Positions 34,888-43,928 of a stretch of 55,881 nt of DNA are shown one piece after another. Each line of letters opens with the position of its first letter. The first letter of the stretch is position 1. Source of the DNA: CAYVXE01 sp964455375 (GTDB lineage: Bacteria; Zhuqueibacterota; Zhuqueibacteria; Oceanimicrobiales; Oceanimicrobiaceae). Where the stretch lies: NCBI GenBank assembly GCA_964455375.1, contig CAYVXE010000019.1:1-55881 (forward strand). Reading direction: 5' to 3'. A program made the translations under genes and the position numbers. The notes beneath the pieces are model-generated. The model was not told where the DNA came from. It searched no databases and was given only the letters and a program-made list of their open reading frames with translations.

Positions 34888-35883
34888 TTAAGGAATTTTC
34901 CGAAATTTTGTATTCGCCAGCACGACTTCTCCGACAATGGCGCCAAACGCCAAAACGAGATAGAAGGGAAATAACTCCTTATATTTTGAAAACTGTTTGA
35001 CTTCAATTTTTGTCTTTTCAAGTTCATCAATTTCCTTAAATATCGACTCCAGGCTTTTCTTATCCGTTGCCCGGTAGTAGCTTCCATCTGTGATTCTTGC
35101 AATTTCTTTTAATGTTTTTTCATCAATTTGTACAGGCATTCTAACATAGCGTTTACCAAAGATGGGGTCATCTACCGGGTACAGAGCTGTGCCGCGTTTT
35201 CCCACCCCGACGGTATAAATTTTAATGCCAAATGCCTGTGCAACTTTTGCGGCCGTCAACGGGTCGAGTTCTCCGCGGTTGTTTTGTCCATCTGTGAGCA
35301 GGATTATTATTTTACTCTTGGCTTTGCTGTCCCGCAGTCGGTTACTGGCGTTGGCAATGGCCATGCCCACAGCCGTTCCGTCTTCTATCATCCCGCATTC
35401 GACTTCATCCAGAAAGCTGAGTAAAATACCATAATCGAGAGTCAAAGGGCACTGCGTGAAACTTTTGGCTGCAAAAACAACCATGCCGATGCGGTCATTT
35501 CTACGGCCGCGAATAAAATCTCCGGCCACCAATTTTGCGGCCTGCAATCGATTGTTCGGCTTAAAATCCTCGGCTAACATACTGCTGGAAATATCCAGAG
35601 CCAAAACGATATCCACTCCTTCCGTGGTAACTTCCTCCTCCGTATGGCTCGATTGCGGGCGAGCGAATCCCACAATTAACAGCGTCAGAGCGACCATCCG
35701 CAACATGAACATCACGTGGCGGAATCGCTTTTTCTTTGAAAATTTGTCCACCCCTTTCACCAAACCTAAATTGGAATACCGAATCGTACCTGTCCGTCTG
35801 GTATTTTTTTTTAAATACCAGTAGGTGAGTAAGGGAACGATAATGAGCAAAAACAAATACTCGGGATTTGCAAACGAAAACAT
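34888..35883 (-). CDS. batA: BatA: von Willebrand A domain membrane protein
   Basis: A 331-residue paralogue of BatB with the same plan: two N-terminal helices, VWA domain with DISSS (D97, S99, S101), DGTAVGMAI and LLTDGQNNRG, and a C-terminal helix (FYLVLAFGAIVGEVVL). The gap to BatB is 27 bp and to the upstream gene 2 bp. The intact MIDAS motif means it should bind a divalent metal and a partner. Confidence 0.93.
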   Translation of the reverse strand: MFSFANPEYLFLLIIVPLLTYWYLKKNTRRTGTIRYSNLGLVKGVDKFSKKKRFRHVMFMLRMVALTLLIVGFARPQSSHTEEEVTTEGVDIVLALDISSSMLAEDFKPNNRLQAAKLVAGDFIRGRRNDRIGMVVFAAKSFTQCPLTLDYGILLSFLDEVECGMIEDGTAVGMAIANASNRLRDSKAKSKIIILLTDGQNNRGELDPLTAAKVAQAFGIKIYTVGVGKRGTALYPVDDPIFGKRYVRMPVQIDEKTLKEIARITDGSYYRATDKKSLESIFKEIDELEKTKIEVKQFSKYKELFPFYLVLAFGAIVGEVVLANTKFRKIP

Positions 35884-35885
35884 AA

Positions 35886-36920
35886 TTAAGATGCCTTCAC
35901 CTCTTGATCCTCTATTTGAGTAGCCATTTTTGTTTCTACCACGGTACCTTCGCCATCTTCCGGTTCATCAGGATTAACCTGGTCGTAGACGAGTTTTGTA
36001 TGTTCAACAATTTCGAACGCTCTGTCCAGAATTGCCGCGTTTTCGTCATTAGTAGGAATATACCTGGCAAATTTAACCAAATCGCATCGATTTAAAAAGT
36101 CCTGCATGAGAGCCATTTCCTGTTCATCACTTTGAGCAGTCTTCAGATTTAACATTAGTTCATAGGTTGTGAGTTCCAACGCGGTAATAAAATATCTGCC
36201 CTCGATGTAATGGCGAATAATTTCTGAAATTTCAACGTAGTACTCTTTGATTTTCCCTTCAGCGAGCAAATCCGACGCTTTGAGTTTTCGCAGTGCTTCC
36301 AAAGCTACTTCATGTGCCGGCCCTGGAGGTTCCGTTTTTTGCGGCAAAAGATCTTTTCCCGATCGCTTCCGGTACCAGATAAATAAACCGGCAGCTAAAA
36401 GCAAAACTGCCAAAATTCCGCTGCCCCAGAGAATTATTTTTGTAAAATTCCGTGGTAACTCCAGAGGTGTTTTCACATCACGAATATCGCCGGCCTCACT
36501 GGGTTTCATACTTTCTACAACGATTTTCAGCTTCTTCGTTTTCAACTCGTGAGCAAGTGTGTCTTCCGGCACTGAATAATAGAAAGTCAACGGCGGAATT
36601 TCAAATTCGCCGATATCAAAAGTAGAAATGATATAATCAATTTCTTGTGTCGTAAGATTATTTTGCACGACCGGGTCGTGCACTTTGTAATCACGGATTT
36701 CAAACATACCGAGGTTTTCCGCTAACTCCGGCATGGTAACCTGAATATCATTGGAAAATTTCACCACAATGGAATAGGTCACCAAATCCCCAATGGTGAT
36801 TTTGCTTTTATCCACTTGCGAGTCAATGGAAATCGTCTCTACAGCAGCAACCAGACTTCCTGCAATACCCAGCACGAAAACAAAAAGACAACTGTATAAT
36901 TTCAGACTTCTTCTCAACAA
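35886..36920 (-). CDS. BatD-like single-pass membrane protein of the Bat operon
   Basis: A 344-residue protein of the type often encoded between DUF58 and BatA genes. It has a signal peptide (LYSCLFVFVLGIAGSLVA), an Ig-like periplasmic domain (IDSQVDKSKITIGDLVTYSI), a transmembrane helix (IILWGSGILAVLLLAAGLFIW) and a cytoplasmic helical domain with YYVEISEIIRHYIEGRY, similar to the region after the helix in the other BatD-like protein of this cluster (39844-40800). The start codon is TTG at 36920, two bases after the previous stop, which makes translational coupling likely. Confidence 0.78.
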   Translation of the reverse strand: MLRRSLKLYSCLFVFVLGIAGSLVAAVETISIDSQVDKSKITIGDLVTYSIVVKFSNDIQVTMPELAENLGMFEIRDYKVHDPVVQNNLTTQEIDYIISTFDIGEFEIPPLTFYYSVPEDTLAHELKTKKLKIVVESMKPSEAGDIRDVKTPLELPRNFTKIILWGSGILAVLLLAAGLFIWYRKRSGKDLLPQKTEPPGPAHEVALEALRKLKASDLLAEGKIKEYYVEISEIIRHYIEGRYFITALELTTYELMLNLKTAQSDEQEMALMQDFLNRCDLVKFARYIPTNDENAAILDRAFEIVEHTKLVYDQVNPDEPEDGEGTVVETKMATQIEDQEVKAS

Positions 36921-36921
36921 T

Positions 36922-37857
36922 TTATTTCAACCTGTCCTCAAAAACCTGAACAGCTTCTGCCCGCATCATACGTTGAATGAGTAAATCGTAAGCCTCCTTT
37001 TGCCGCTCGCGAACAAGGTCTTGCATGGCATGCTCTTTCACATCCTCGAACGGCTTTATTTTAACAATTTTACCGTCCTTATCTTTGTCGGCATATTTTT
37101 CCTGATTTGCCTTGTAGTACATTTCAACATCGGTTTCTTTGACATTTACGTTTCGTGCCACTTCCTCTTGCAGTAGTTTCTGCACCATAATATTCTTTTT
37201 GGCCTGAAATGCCGCTTCTATGACGTCGCGGTCTCTTTCAAGACCTTTACGCTTAGCAGTATCATACAACAACTCGGTGGCAATATATTGTTTTAGAAAA
37301 TCCACTTTCTTACTGCGACTGGTTAATTGAGATTTCATATATGGCGGAAGCTGGTCAATTTCATAATCCAAATCTCCAGACGTAATTTCCCTCTTACCGA
37401 TTTTTGCGACAACCACACCCGGCCGTTTTTTGGTGGCCTGCGACTTGTCCAAAAGAGCGGACTCTTCGAGAACCTGCTGCGCATCAGCCGACCGTTGTAA
37501 TCTTTCCAAACACGAAACCATCTTTTTATTTACTTCTTTTAAATTCGGACTTTCCGGGTATAAATATTTTATTTTTAAATAATAAGAAAGGGCATTTTCA
37601 TAGTCATGGAGCCGGTCGAAATAAATATCAGCAATGATGTAATTCATGTTCGCAGCTTCTTTATCATCAAGTTTATAATTATTCAAATAATACTCGTATT
37701 CTGCGACCGATTGGTGAAACAACTGCTGATTATACAATGCATTGGCGTATTCGCGAATTTGTTCTTCAGTGAATTTTGGCTGCGTCCCGGACTGACAGCC
37801 CGCAAAGATGATTAACAGGCCTGTCAAAACAACCCTTTTAACAAATAGTTGCGTCAT
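36922..37857 (-). CDS. lipoprotein with TPR-like region and SurA/PpiC-like N domain, no PPIase domain
   Basis: A 311-residue lipoprotein (IIFAGC, C21) with GGAGGGG before the ATG. Residues about 30-110 are TPR-like (NALYNQQLFHQSVAEYEYYL, NYIIADIYFDRLHDYENALS). From about 145 it resembles the SurA/PpiC chaperone helices: VAKIGKREITSGDLDYEIDQ and ELLYDTAKRKGLERDRDVIE, and ETDVEMYYKANQEKY. The catalytic parvulin domain that normally follows is absent; the protein ends 70 residues later. It is probably a periplasmic chaperone for the Bat proteins. It has no known gene name. Confidence 0.75.
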   Translation of the reverse strand: MTQLFVKRVVLTGLLIIFAGCQSGTQPKFTEEQIREYANALYNQQLFHQSVAEYEYYLNNYKLDDKEAANMNYIIADIYFDRLHDYENALSYYLKIKYLYPESPNLKEVNKKMVSCLERLQRSADAQQVLEESALLDKSQATKKRPGVVVAKIGKREITSGDLDYEIDQLPPYMKSQLTSRSKKVDFLKQYIATELLYDTAKRKGLERDRDVIEAAFQAKKNIMVQKLLQEEVARNVNVKETDVEMYYKANQEKYADKDKDGKIVKIKPFEDVKEHAMQDLVRERQKEAYDLLIQRMMRAEAVQVFEDRLK

Positions 37858-37885
37858 TTTTTTGCCCCTCCAGTCAATATTATTT

Positions 37886-38764
37886 CTAATGAAATCTTTT
37901 AGCCCGCATTTTAAAAAACTTAATTATCGGATCAATGTATGAAATATCCGTGCGAATATCAATGGTGTCCACGTTCATGGAACGCAAAATGCGGTCGCGG
38001 TCTTCTTTGGCTTTGGTGGCTTGATTCGTAAAGGTTTGTCGGGTAATGTGATCCGATGTATCCAGCAGCAAGATTTCACCGGTTTCTGCATCCTCCAATT
38101 CTACAAAGCCAATATTCGGCAACGCCATTTCCCGCGGGTCTGTAATGGTAACCGCTACCAAATCGTGGCGATTATTAGCGATTTGCAAAGCTTTCGTGTA
38201 GTCCTCAGACAGAAAGTCCGAAACCAGAAAAACGACTGCCCTTCGGTTTACGACCCGGCTGAGATACTCCAATGTCGTGGAAATATCCGTTCCTTTTCCT
38301 TCCGGCTTATGGTACAACAATTCCCGGAGTACCCGCAACACGTGCGTTTTCCCTTTCTTCGGTGGGACAAATTTTTCAATGCGATCGGTAAAAATGATCA
38401 ACCCGACTTTATCATTATTTTTGATGGCGGAGAAGGCCAGTAACGCACAAATTTCGATGGCAATTTCACCCTTCATCTGCTCAACTGTTCCGAAATTACC
38501 GGATGAACTCACATCCACGAGAAGCATAACCGTAAGTTCGCGCTCCTCCTCATAAACCTTCACAAAGGGATGCCCCATGCGTGCTGAGACATTCCAGTCG
38601 ATATTTCGGATATCGTCACCGAACTGGTATTCACGCACTTCGGAAAACTCCATGCCGCGGCCTTTAAATACCGAGTGATATTCACCGGAAAAGACATCAT
38701 TGACCAGCCCGCGTGTCTGAATCTCTATGCGTTTTACTTTTTTTAATATTTCCTTAGGAATCAA
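37886..38764 (-). CDS. DUF58 domain protein of the MoxR-Bat operon
   Basis: A 292-residue cytoplasmic protein with the DUF58 motif VREYQFGDDIRNIDWNVSAR and a VWA-like segment (MLLVDVSSSGNFG). DUF58 proteins accompany MoxR ATPases and are presumed adaptors. The only supported start is TTG at 38764 (GAGAG nine bases before); the frame is open back to the MoxR stop at 38819 but holds no better start. Confidence 0.9.
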   Translation of the reverse strand: MIPKEILKKVKRIEIQTRGLVNDVFSGEYHSVFKGRGMEFSEVREYQFGDDIRNIDWNVSARMGHPFVKVYEEERELTVMLLVDVSSSGNFGTVEQMKGEIAIEICALLAFSAIKNNDKVGLIIFTDRIEKFVPPKKGKTHVLRVLRELLYHKPEGKGTDISTTLEYLSRVVNRRAVVFLVSDFLSEDYTKALQIANNRHDLVAVTITDPREMALPNIGFVELEDAETGEILLLDTSDHITRQTFTNQATKAKEDRDRILRSMNVDTIDIRTDISYIDPIIKFFKMRAKRFH

Positions 38765-38818
38765 TTTCTGAAACTCTCGAATGAATAATTTCTTCTCTAT
38801 AAAATAGGTGACCTGCTC

Positions 38819-39808
38819 TTAAGGCACCTCGATCTTATTCAGAATCTGTCTGACCACATCTTCGGGACTTACTTCCTCCGCTTCAGCCTCATACGTGACC
38901 AGGATACGGTGCCTTAAGACGTCCATGCCGATGGCCCGGACATCCTCCGGAATAACATACCCGCGGCGACGCAGGAAAGCGTGTGCTTTCGCTGCCTGGT
39001 GCAAATTGATAGACGCCCGTGGAGAAGCCCCAAATGAAATAAGGTGCTTTAACTCTTCCAAACCGTAGTCCGCTGGATTTCTTGAAGCAAACACGATATC
39101 GATAATATAATTCTCAACTTTCTCATCAATGTACACTTCATTGACGAGCTTCCGCGCCGCAATAATTTTACTCGGCTTCACCACAGCTTTAATTTTGGGT
39201 ATGGCCTTGCCCGCCATTCTGCGCATAATTTCCAATTCTTCATTCCGGTCAGGATAACCCACAGACAGTTTTAACATGAAGCGGTCCACCTGCGCTTCCG
39301 GCAAAGGATACGTTCCTTCCTGCTCAATGGGATTTTGTGTCGCCAGAACGAGGAACGGATCATCCAGGGGAAACGTGTTTTCACCTATGGTTACCTGGCG
39401 CTCCATCATGGCTTCCAAAAGTGCAGATTGCACTTTTGCCGGTGAACGGTTTATTTCATCGGCCAGAACTAAGTTTGAGAAAATAGGCCCTTTTTTGGTG
39501 GTAAATTCACCATTCTTTTGATCATAAATTAATGTACCAATGAGGTCGGCTGGAAGAAGGTCCGGAGTGAATTGTATTCTTTGAAATTTCGTTTGAATAG
39601 AAGACGCTAACGTTTTCACTGCCAGGGTTTTCGCTAATCCGGGCACCCCTTCCAGTAAAACGTGACCGTTGGACAGCAAACCGATGAACAGTCGCTCAAT
39701 CATATATTTTTGCCCGACGATGACCTTGCCTACCTCAGCGGTTAATTTCTCAAGAAACTCGCTCTCTTTATTAATCTTCTCGTTTATGGCTTCAATATCG
39801 ATTGCCAT
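38819..39808 (-). CDS. MoxR-family AAA+ ATPase
   Basis: A 329-residue MoxR ATPase with Walker A GVPGLAKT (54-61), Walker B VLADEINR, sensor 1 LATQNPIEQEGTYPLPEAQ, arginine finger DRFMLKL and C-terminal helical domain. MoxR acts as a chaperone-like remodeller of VWA proteins, here the likely partners BatA and BatB. AGGAGG precedes the ATG. It is followed 54 bp later by DUF58 and preceded by a BatD-like gene. Confidence 0.95.
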   Translation of the reverse strand: MAIDIEAINEKINKESEFLEKLTAEVGKVIVGQKYMIERLFIGLLSNGHVLLEGVPGLAKTLAVKTLASSIQTKFQRIQFTPDLLPADLIGTLIYDQKNGEFTTKKGPIFSNLVLADEINRSPAKVQSALLEAMMERQVTIGENTFPLDDPFLVLATQNPIEQEGTYPLPEAQVDRFMLKLSVGYPDRNEELEIMRRMAGKAIPKIKAVVKPSKIIAARKLVNEVYIDEKVENYIIDIVFASRNPADYGLEELKHLISFGASPRASINLHQAAKAHAFLRRRGYVIPEDVRAIGMDVLRHRILVTYEAEAEEVSPEDVVRQILNKIEVP

Positions 39809-39843
39809 CTATCCTCCTACACATGGTTAGTTTTAAAAAATGA

Positions 39844-40800
39844 CTATTTGTGATTTTCGTTAATCATATTCGTATCTTCAATAAAATCTGATTTATTTCG
39901 TCTGAAAACATCTTCCACAAGCGTATAGGTACGTTCAAAAACACCGTCCTCAATATTACCGCCTGAAAATTTGGCAACGTCTGACGTTTTTAAAATCTCC
40001 TCCACTGTCTCCAAAATTTTGTCGGCAACGGCCTGTCCGTTTAATGCATCCAACATCTCCGGAGTCGATTTGCCGATGGTCTCAATTTGGTAACGTTCGG
40101 ATAAATACCCCTTGAATAATTTCGATAGCGCCGAAAATAACGCCACTTTATCCTGTGTTTTTAAATCGATTTTTTGCTGCAACTCCGTGTGATATTTATC
40201 TTCGATCAGCGTAAATTCAACCTCTACTTTATTATTTTGTACACGCTTCATTTTACGTCGGCGCATGGCAAAAACAACTGCAATGATAATCGCAAGAGAA
40301 AGAACCAACCCTAAAATGAGAGTCCACATGTCTGGTTTATTATGGAAAACCGGTTCGACAACTTCAACTTGCAAACGATTGGTTACGAGCTTTTGCATTT
40401 CTCCATTTTGTAAATCCTTGTATTGGATCACCGTCCCATCGATATAAGCCATCCCCATATCTATGGGTTTTAGCGTAAATGTGTATATTTTTTCTGCAAC
40501 CTTCCTCCCCCCTGTTTCACCCACATGATTTGACGAAGCATTCCCCACTAATTCGAGATTTGTCAATGTAGGATTTTCAGGATTTTCAATTTGGTACCGC
40601 TCCAAATCTCCGTACCAATCAATTTTTATTGTGAACGAAAATTCGGCATTTTGAGGTACCTTCGAAGAACTAACTTTTACTTCAGCTTTTATGAACCCAT
40701 CTAACACATCAGAAGCGGTATTTAAGCTATCGCTGGTCTGAGAAATTAATCCGCCCGGCAGTAAGAATATGAGAACGAGTTGTGTGATATCTCTAAGCAT
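39844..40800 (-). CDS. BatD-like membrane protein at the head of the Bat operon
   Basis: A 318-residue exported protein starting at ATG 40800 (GAGGTGG upstream). Signal peptide (ITQLVLIFLLPGGLISQ), Ig-like domain (VKVSSSKVPQNAEFSFTIKI then LERYQIENPENPTLTNLELV), transmembrane helix (MWTLILGLVLSLAIIIAVVFAM), and a cytoplasmic tail (LFSALSKLFKGYLSERYQIE) like that of the other BatD-like protein in this operon (35886-36920). Together with BatD there are three such proteins. It probably contacts MoxR or the VWA proteins. Confidence 0.78.
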   Translation of the reverse strand: MLRDITQLVLIFLLPGGLISQTSDSLNTASDVLDGFIKAEVKVSSSKVPQNAEFSFTIKIDWYGDLERYQIENPENPTLTNLELVGNASSNHVGETGGRKVAEKIYTFTLKPIDMGMAYIDGTVIQYKDLQNGEMQKLVTNRLQVEVVEPVFHNKPDMWTLILGLVLSLAIIIAVVFAMRRRKMKRVQNNKVEVEFTLIEDKYHTELQQKIDLKTQDKVALFSALSKLFKGYLSERYQIETIGKSTPEMLDALNGQAVADKILETVEEILKTSDVAKFSGGNIEDGVFERTYTLVEDVFRRNKSDFIEDTNMINENHK

Positions 40801-40896
40801 AGCCACCTCAAAAAACTTCAAATAAATATAAACTTTTGGATGATGGAAAAGTTCCGTACCACGGAATACAAATCCCGCAACCCAAATAAAACAAAA

Positions 40897-40949
40897 AAGC
40901 CGATTTAGACGATGTCAATCCTTTATCGTGACATCAACTAATTCGGCTT
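40897..40949 (-). terminator. terminator of the TPR lipoprotein gene upstream of the Bat operon
   Basis: A long imperfect stem (plus strand 40897-40917 with 40929-40949) closes with AAGCCGA and TCGGCTT and is followed on the minus strand by TTTTTTG. It lies 22 bp after the stop at 40971, so the TPR gene is probably mostly separate from the Bat operon. Confidence 0.75.
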
Positions 40950-40970
40950 ATTTCGTAGACCGGCTTCAAC

Positions 40971-41492
40971 TCATTTTTTTTTGTTTGCCGTACCTTGTGT
41001 TTTCCCCTCACTAAACAAGTCCTTTAACTGTTCGTTCACATCCTCGCCTAAATGCTCCAATTCCCATTTGACACTGGCAACTAATTCGTTGTCCGGATAT
41101 TTTTCCAAAAATTCATTATAATAACGGCGGGCCATGTCAGAATCTTTCAGATCGTTTGCATAAATAAAACCAATCATAAATCTGGCCTGAGGAACATATT
41201 TACTCTTGGGATAATCTTTAATGAGTTTTTCATGCAATTCGATTGCCTTTTTGAAGTCATTTAAATTATTATAATACAAAAATGCGGTTTTTTGCAACGC
41301 CTCTTCAGACTTTTCTCCATGCGGGTAATCTTTTACAATTTGCTCGTAATCATTCAAAGCTGACTGATAATTTTCTTCTTTTTCAAACAGTTCCGCTGCA
41401 CTCCAGAGTTCGCTTTCAGTTTTCTTTTTTGAACAGCCCAAAAGAAGCAATAGGACCATGACGAATGATGAGATTCGGTAAAACAGTTGCAT
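40971..41492 (-). CDS. TPR lipoprotein (YfiO/BamD- or YbgF-like repeats)
   Basis: A 173-residue lipoprotein (LLLLLGC, C20) with tandem tetratricopeptide units: ELWSAAELFEKEENYQSALN, YEQIVKDYPHGEKSEEALQK, IELHEKLIKDYPKSKYVPQA and YYNEFLEKYPDNELVASVKW. This resembles BamD and the TPR part of YbgF/CpoB but is shorter than BamD. ATG 41492 has GAGGAG 11 bases before. It may be an outer-membrane assembly or envelope factor. Confidence 0.8.
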   Translation of the reverse strand: MQLFYRISSFVMVLLLLLGCSKKKTESELWSAAELFEKEENYQSALNDYEQIVKDYPHGEKSEEALQKTAFLYYNNLNDFKKAIELHEKLIKDYPKSKYVPQARFMIGFIYANDLKDSDMARRYYNEFLEKYPDNELVASVKWELEHLGEDVNEQLKDLFSEGKTQGTANKKK

Positions 41493-41527
41493 TTTCGGTA
41501 TACTCCTCATTAAAAGTACAAACGGTA

Positions 41528-41558
41528 ATTATATTAACAAATTTTAAATTAAAATCAA
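41528..41558 (-). promoter_or_regulatory. possible promoter of the TPR lipoprotein gene
   Basis: On the minus strand TTGATT (41558-41553) and a consensus -10 TATAAT (41533-41528) are 19 bases apart, slightly long. Confidence 0.4.
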
Positions 41559-41650
41559 GGATTTTTTATTTTGGAATCCATATCAATCGGACTTGCAGCG
41601 GGAAAAATTTAAAAAACCTTTTGATAAAAGAATTGCGCATCATCAAATAA

Positions 41651-41676
41651 AAAAGCGAGGACATATCCTCGCTTTT
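41651..41676 (-). terminator. rho-independent terminator of dnaK
   Basis: AAAAGCGAGGA and TCCTCGCTTTT form an 11-bp stem with loop CATA, flanked by T-runs in both directions, 29 bp after the DnaK stop. Confidence 0.9.
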
Positions 41677-41704
41677 TTTTATTTAACCCGTAAGACATTT
41701 TTAC

Positions 41705-43618
41705 TTATTTTTTATTCTTGTCATCATCCACGACTTCAAAGTCGGCTTCTTCGACTTTTTCATCTTTACCGGTTTCAGGTTGTGCGGTACTGCCTTGCTC
41801 ACCTGCATCGGCTTGAGCACCTTGCTGTTGATACATTTTGCTGGCAAGCCCGTTCCAAACTTTGCTCAAAGCTTCCGTAGAGGATTTTATTTCATCAACA
41901 TTATCGGTTTTTAGTGCTTCCTTCACACGTCCGACTGCGGTTTCGATCTGAGACTTATCATCAGCGCTAAGCTTATCACCCATTTCGGTAACATTCTTTT
42001 CCGTCTGATAAACCAGTTGATCTGCCTGATTGCGGACGTCAACCGATTCCCGCTGTTTTTTATCTTCCGCTGCATGGCTTTTGGCATCGTTGACCATTTT
42101 ATCTATCTCTTCTTTCGATAATCCGGTAGATGCTTCAATGCGTATTTTTTGTTCTTTACCCGTGGCTTTATCCTTTGCCGACACGTTCAGAATTCCATTA
42201 GCGTCGAGGTCAAACGATACTTCAATTTGGGGCACCCCTCGCGGTGCGGGAGGAATTCCGTCCAGAATAAATCTTCCCAGAGTTCGGTTATTAGCAGCCA
42301 TTTCCCGTTCGCCTTGAAGAACGTGAATCTCAACCGAGGTTTGATTATCAGCGGCTGTTGAAAATATCTCAGACTTTTGCGTTGGGATGGTTGTATTTTT
42401 TTCAATTAACTTTGTCGCGACACCACCAAGCGTTTCGATACCCAGGGAAAGAGGAGTAACATCCAGCAGCAACACGTCTTTGACATCACCGGCTAACACC
42501 CCGCCCTGAATGCCGGCTCCAATCGCCACGACTTCGTCGGGATTAACCCCTTTATGCGGGTCTTTGCCAAACAACTGTTTGACGAGCTCCTGTACTTTTG
42601 GCATTCTTGTAGACCCACCAACCAAAACGATCTCATCGATATCACTTGGTGAAAGTCCGGCATCTTTCAATGCTAATTTGCACGGCTCCAATGTGCGTTG
42701 GAAAAGATCATCACATATTTGCTCGAATTTGGCGCGCGTTAACGTTAAATTCAAATGCTTAGGCCCGGAATCAGTTGCAGTAATGAACGGCAAATTGATA
42801 TCGGTTTGGGCGACCGTTGAAAGTTCACACTTCGTTTTTTCGGCGGCCTCCTTTAACCGCTGCAAAGCCATGGCATCTTTCGATAAATCCACACCTTCCT
42901 GCTTCTTGAATTCCTCGACGATCCAGTCAATCACACGTTGATCAAAATCATCACCGCCAAGATGTGTGTCACCATTTGTGGATTTCACTTCGAAAACCCC
43001 GTCACCAATTTCCAGAATAGAAACATCAAATGTGCCACCGCCTAAATCGAAAACAGCGATTTTTTCTTCACTCTTTTTATCCAAACCGTAAGCCAACGAA
43101 GCGGCGGTCGGTTCATTAATAATTCTTTTTACTTCGAGACCTGCAATTTCACCGGCCTCTTTTGTCGCCTGGCGTTGGCTATCATTAAAATAAGCAGGAA
43201 CTGTAATCACAGCAGCCGTGACCTTTTGTCCAAGGTAATCTTCCGCAGTTTGTTTCATTTTCTGCAAAATCATTGCAGAAATTTCCTGTGGGGAATATTC
43301 TTTATCTTCAATTTTAACCTTAGCAACGTCGTTTGATCCTTTTACGACTTTGTACGGTACTTCATTAATTTCATTTCCGACTTCCCCAAACCGTCTGCCC
43401 ATAAACCGCTTTATTGAAAAAATCGTGTTTTCAGGATTTGTAATTGCTTGTCTTTTTGCTACCTGACCAACCAAACGCTCCCCGGTTTTGGAAAAGGCCA
43501 CCATTGAAGGTGTTGTTCGCGCTCCTTCTGCATTTGGGATAACAACTGGTTCACCACCTTCCATAACTGCTACACATGAATTCGTTGTTCCCAAATCTAT
43601 TCCGATTATTTTACTCAT
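41705..43618 (-). CDS. dnaK: molecular chaperone DnaK (Hsp70)
   Basis: A full-length Hsp70 of 637 residues: nucleotide-binding domain with IGIDLGTTNSCVAVMEGG, VFDLGGGTFDVSIL and VLVGGSTRMPKVQ; linker DVLLLDVTPLSLGIET; substrate-binding domain and a helical lid. The C-terminal EEADFEVVDDDKNKK is typical. It works with DnaJ and GrpE; grpE is not in the window. The type I DnaJ is also absent; a DnaJ-like protein without zinc finger lies three genes away (46151-47038). It has its own promoter and terminator. Confidence 0.99.
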   Translation of the reverse strand: MSKIIGIDLGTTNSCVAVMEGGEPVVIPNAEGARTTPSMVAFSKTGERLVGQVAKRQAITNPENTIFSIKRFMGRRFGEVGNEINEVPYKVVKGSNDVAKVKIEDKEYSPQEISAMILQKMKQTAEDYLGQKVTAAVITVPAYFNDSQRQATKEAGEIAGLEVKRIINEPTAASLAYGLDKKSEEKIAVFDLGGGTFDVSILEIGDGVFEVKSTNGDTHLGGDDFDQRVIDWIVEEFKKQEGVDLSKDAMALQRLKEAAEKTKCELSTVAQTDINLPFITATDSGPKHLNLTLTRAKFEQICDDLFQRTLEPCKLALKDAGLSPSDIDEIVLVGGSTRMPKVQELVKQLFGKDPHKGVNPDEVVAIGAGIQGGVLAGDVKDVLLLDVTPLSLGIETLGGVATKLIEKNTTIPTQKSEIFSTAADNQTSVEIHVLQGEREMAANNRTLGRFILDGIPPAPRGVPQIEVSFDLDANGILNVSAKDKATGKEQKIRIEASTGLSKEEIDKMVNDAKSHAAEDKKQRESVDVRNQADQLVYQTEKNVTEMGDKLSADDKSQIETAVGRVKEALKTDNVDEIKSSTEALSKVWNGLASKMYQQQGAQADAGEQGSTAQPETGKDEKVEEADFEVVDDDKNKK

Positions 43619-43652
43619 AATCTAAACCTCCTGACATTTCATTTTTGACTGT

Positions 43653-43680
43653 TTTATACATTCACTCGTCTCTTTGTCAA
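43653..43680 (-). promoter_or_regulatory. sigma-70-like promoter of dnaK
   Basis: On the minus strand a perfect -35 TTGACA (43680-43675) and TATAAA (43658-43653) are 16 bases apart, 35 bases before the start. No CIRCE operator (TTAGCACTC inverted repeat) is visible, so HrcA control is not supported. Confidence 0.65.
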
Positions 43681-43857
43681 CTATGACATAGAATCATTCA
43701 ATTACACTCCCTTAAGCAAACACTATGCCACTTAAAATAATCGTATTCGAAAAACCTCTACATCATTGTTTTTATTTATTTTTCTTTCAAGGGGATAGCT
43801 GCACATTCCTCGTCGGAAAATCTGCCACTATGTCATTCTGACAGACCTTAAAATAAA

Positions 43858-43905
43858 AAGGTTCTCCCACAAATCTTAGTGCCTCAATCTTATTGGGACA
43901 ACCTT
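43858..43905 (-). terminator. rho-independent terminator of the FmdB-like gene
   Basis: AAGGTTCTCCCA (43858-43869) pairs imperfectly with TGGGACAACCTT (43894-43905) and is followed on the minus strand by TTTATTTT. It lies about 24 bp after the stop of the zinc-ribbon gene. The remainder of the 310-bp space between this gene and dnaK holds only the dnaK promoter. Confidence 0.65.
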
Positions 43906-43928
43906 CCTGAATGCAAACTATACTTGAA

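Noticed and set aside
43619..43928. CIRCE operator or HrcA control of dnaK
   Set aside because: I looked for the TTAGCACTC inverted repeat between dnaK and the zinc-ribbon gene and found none, only a sigma-70-like promoter.
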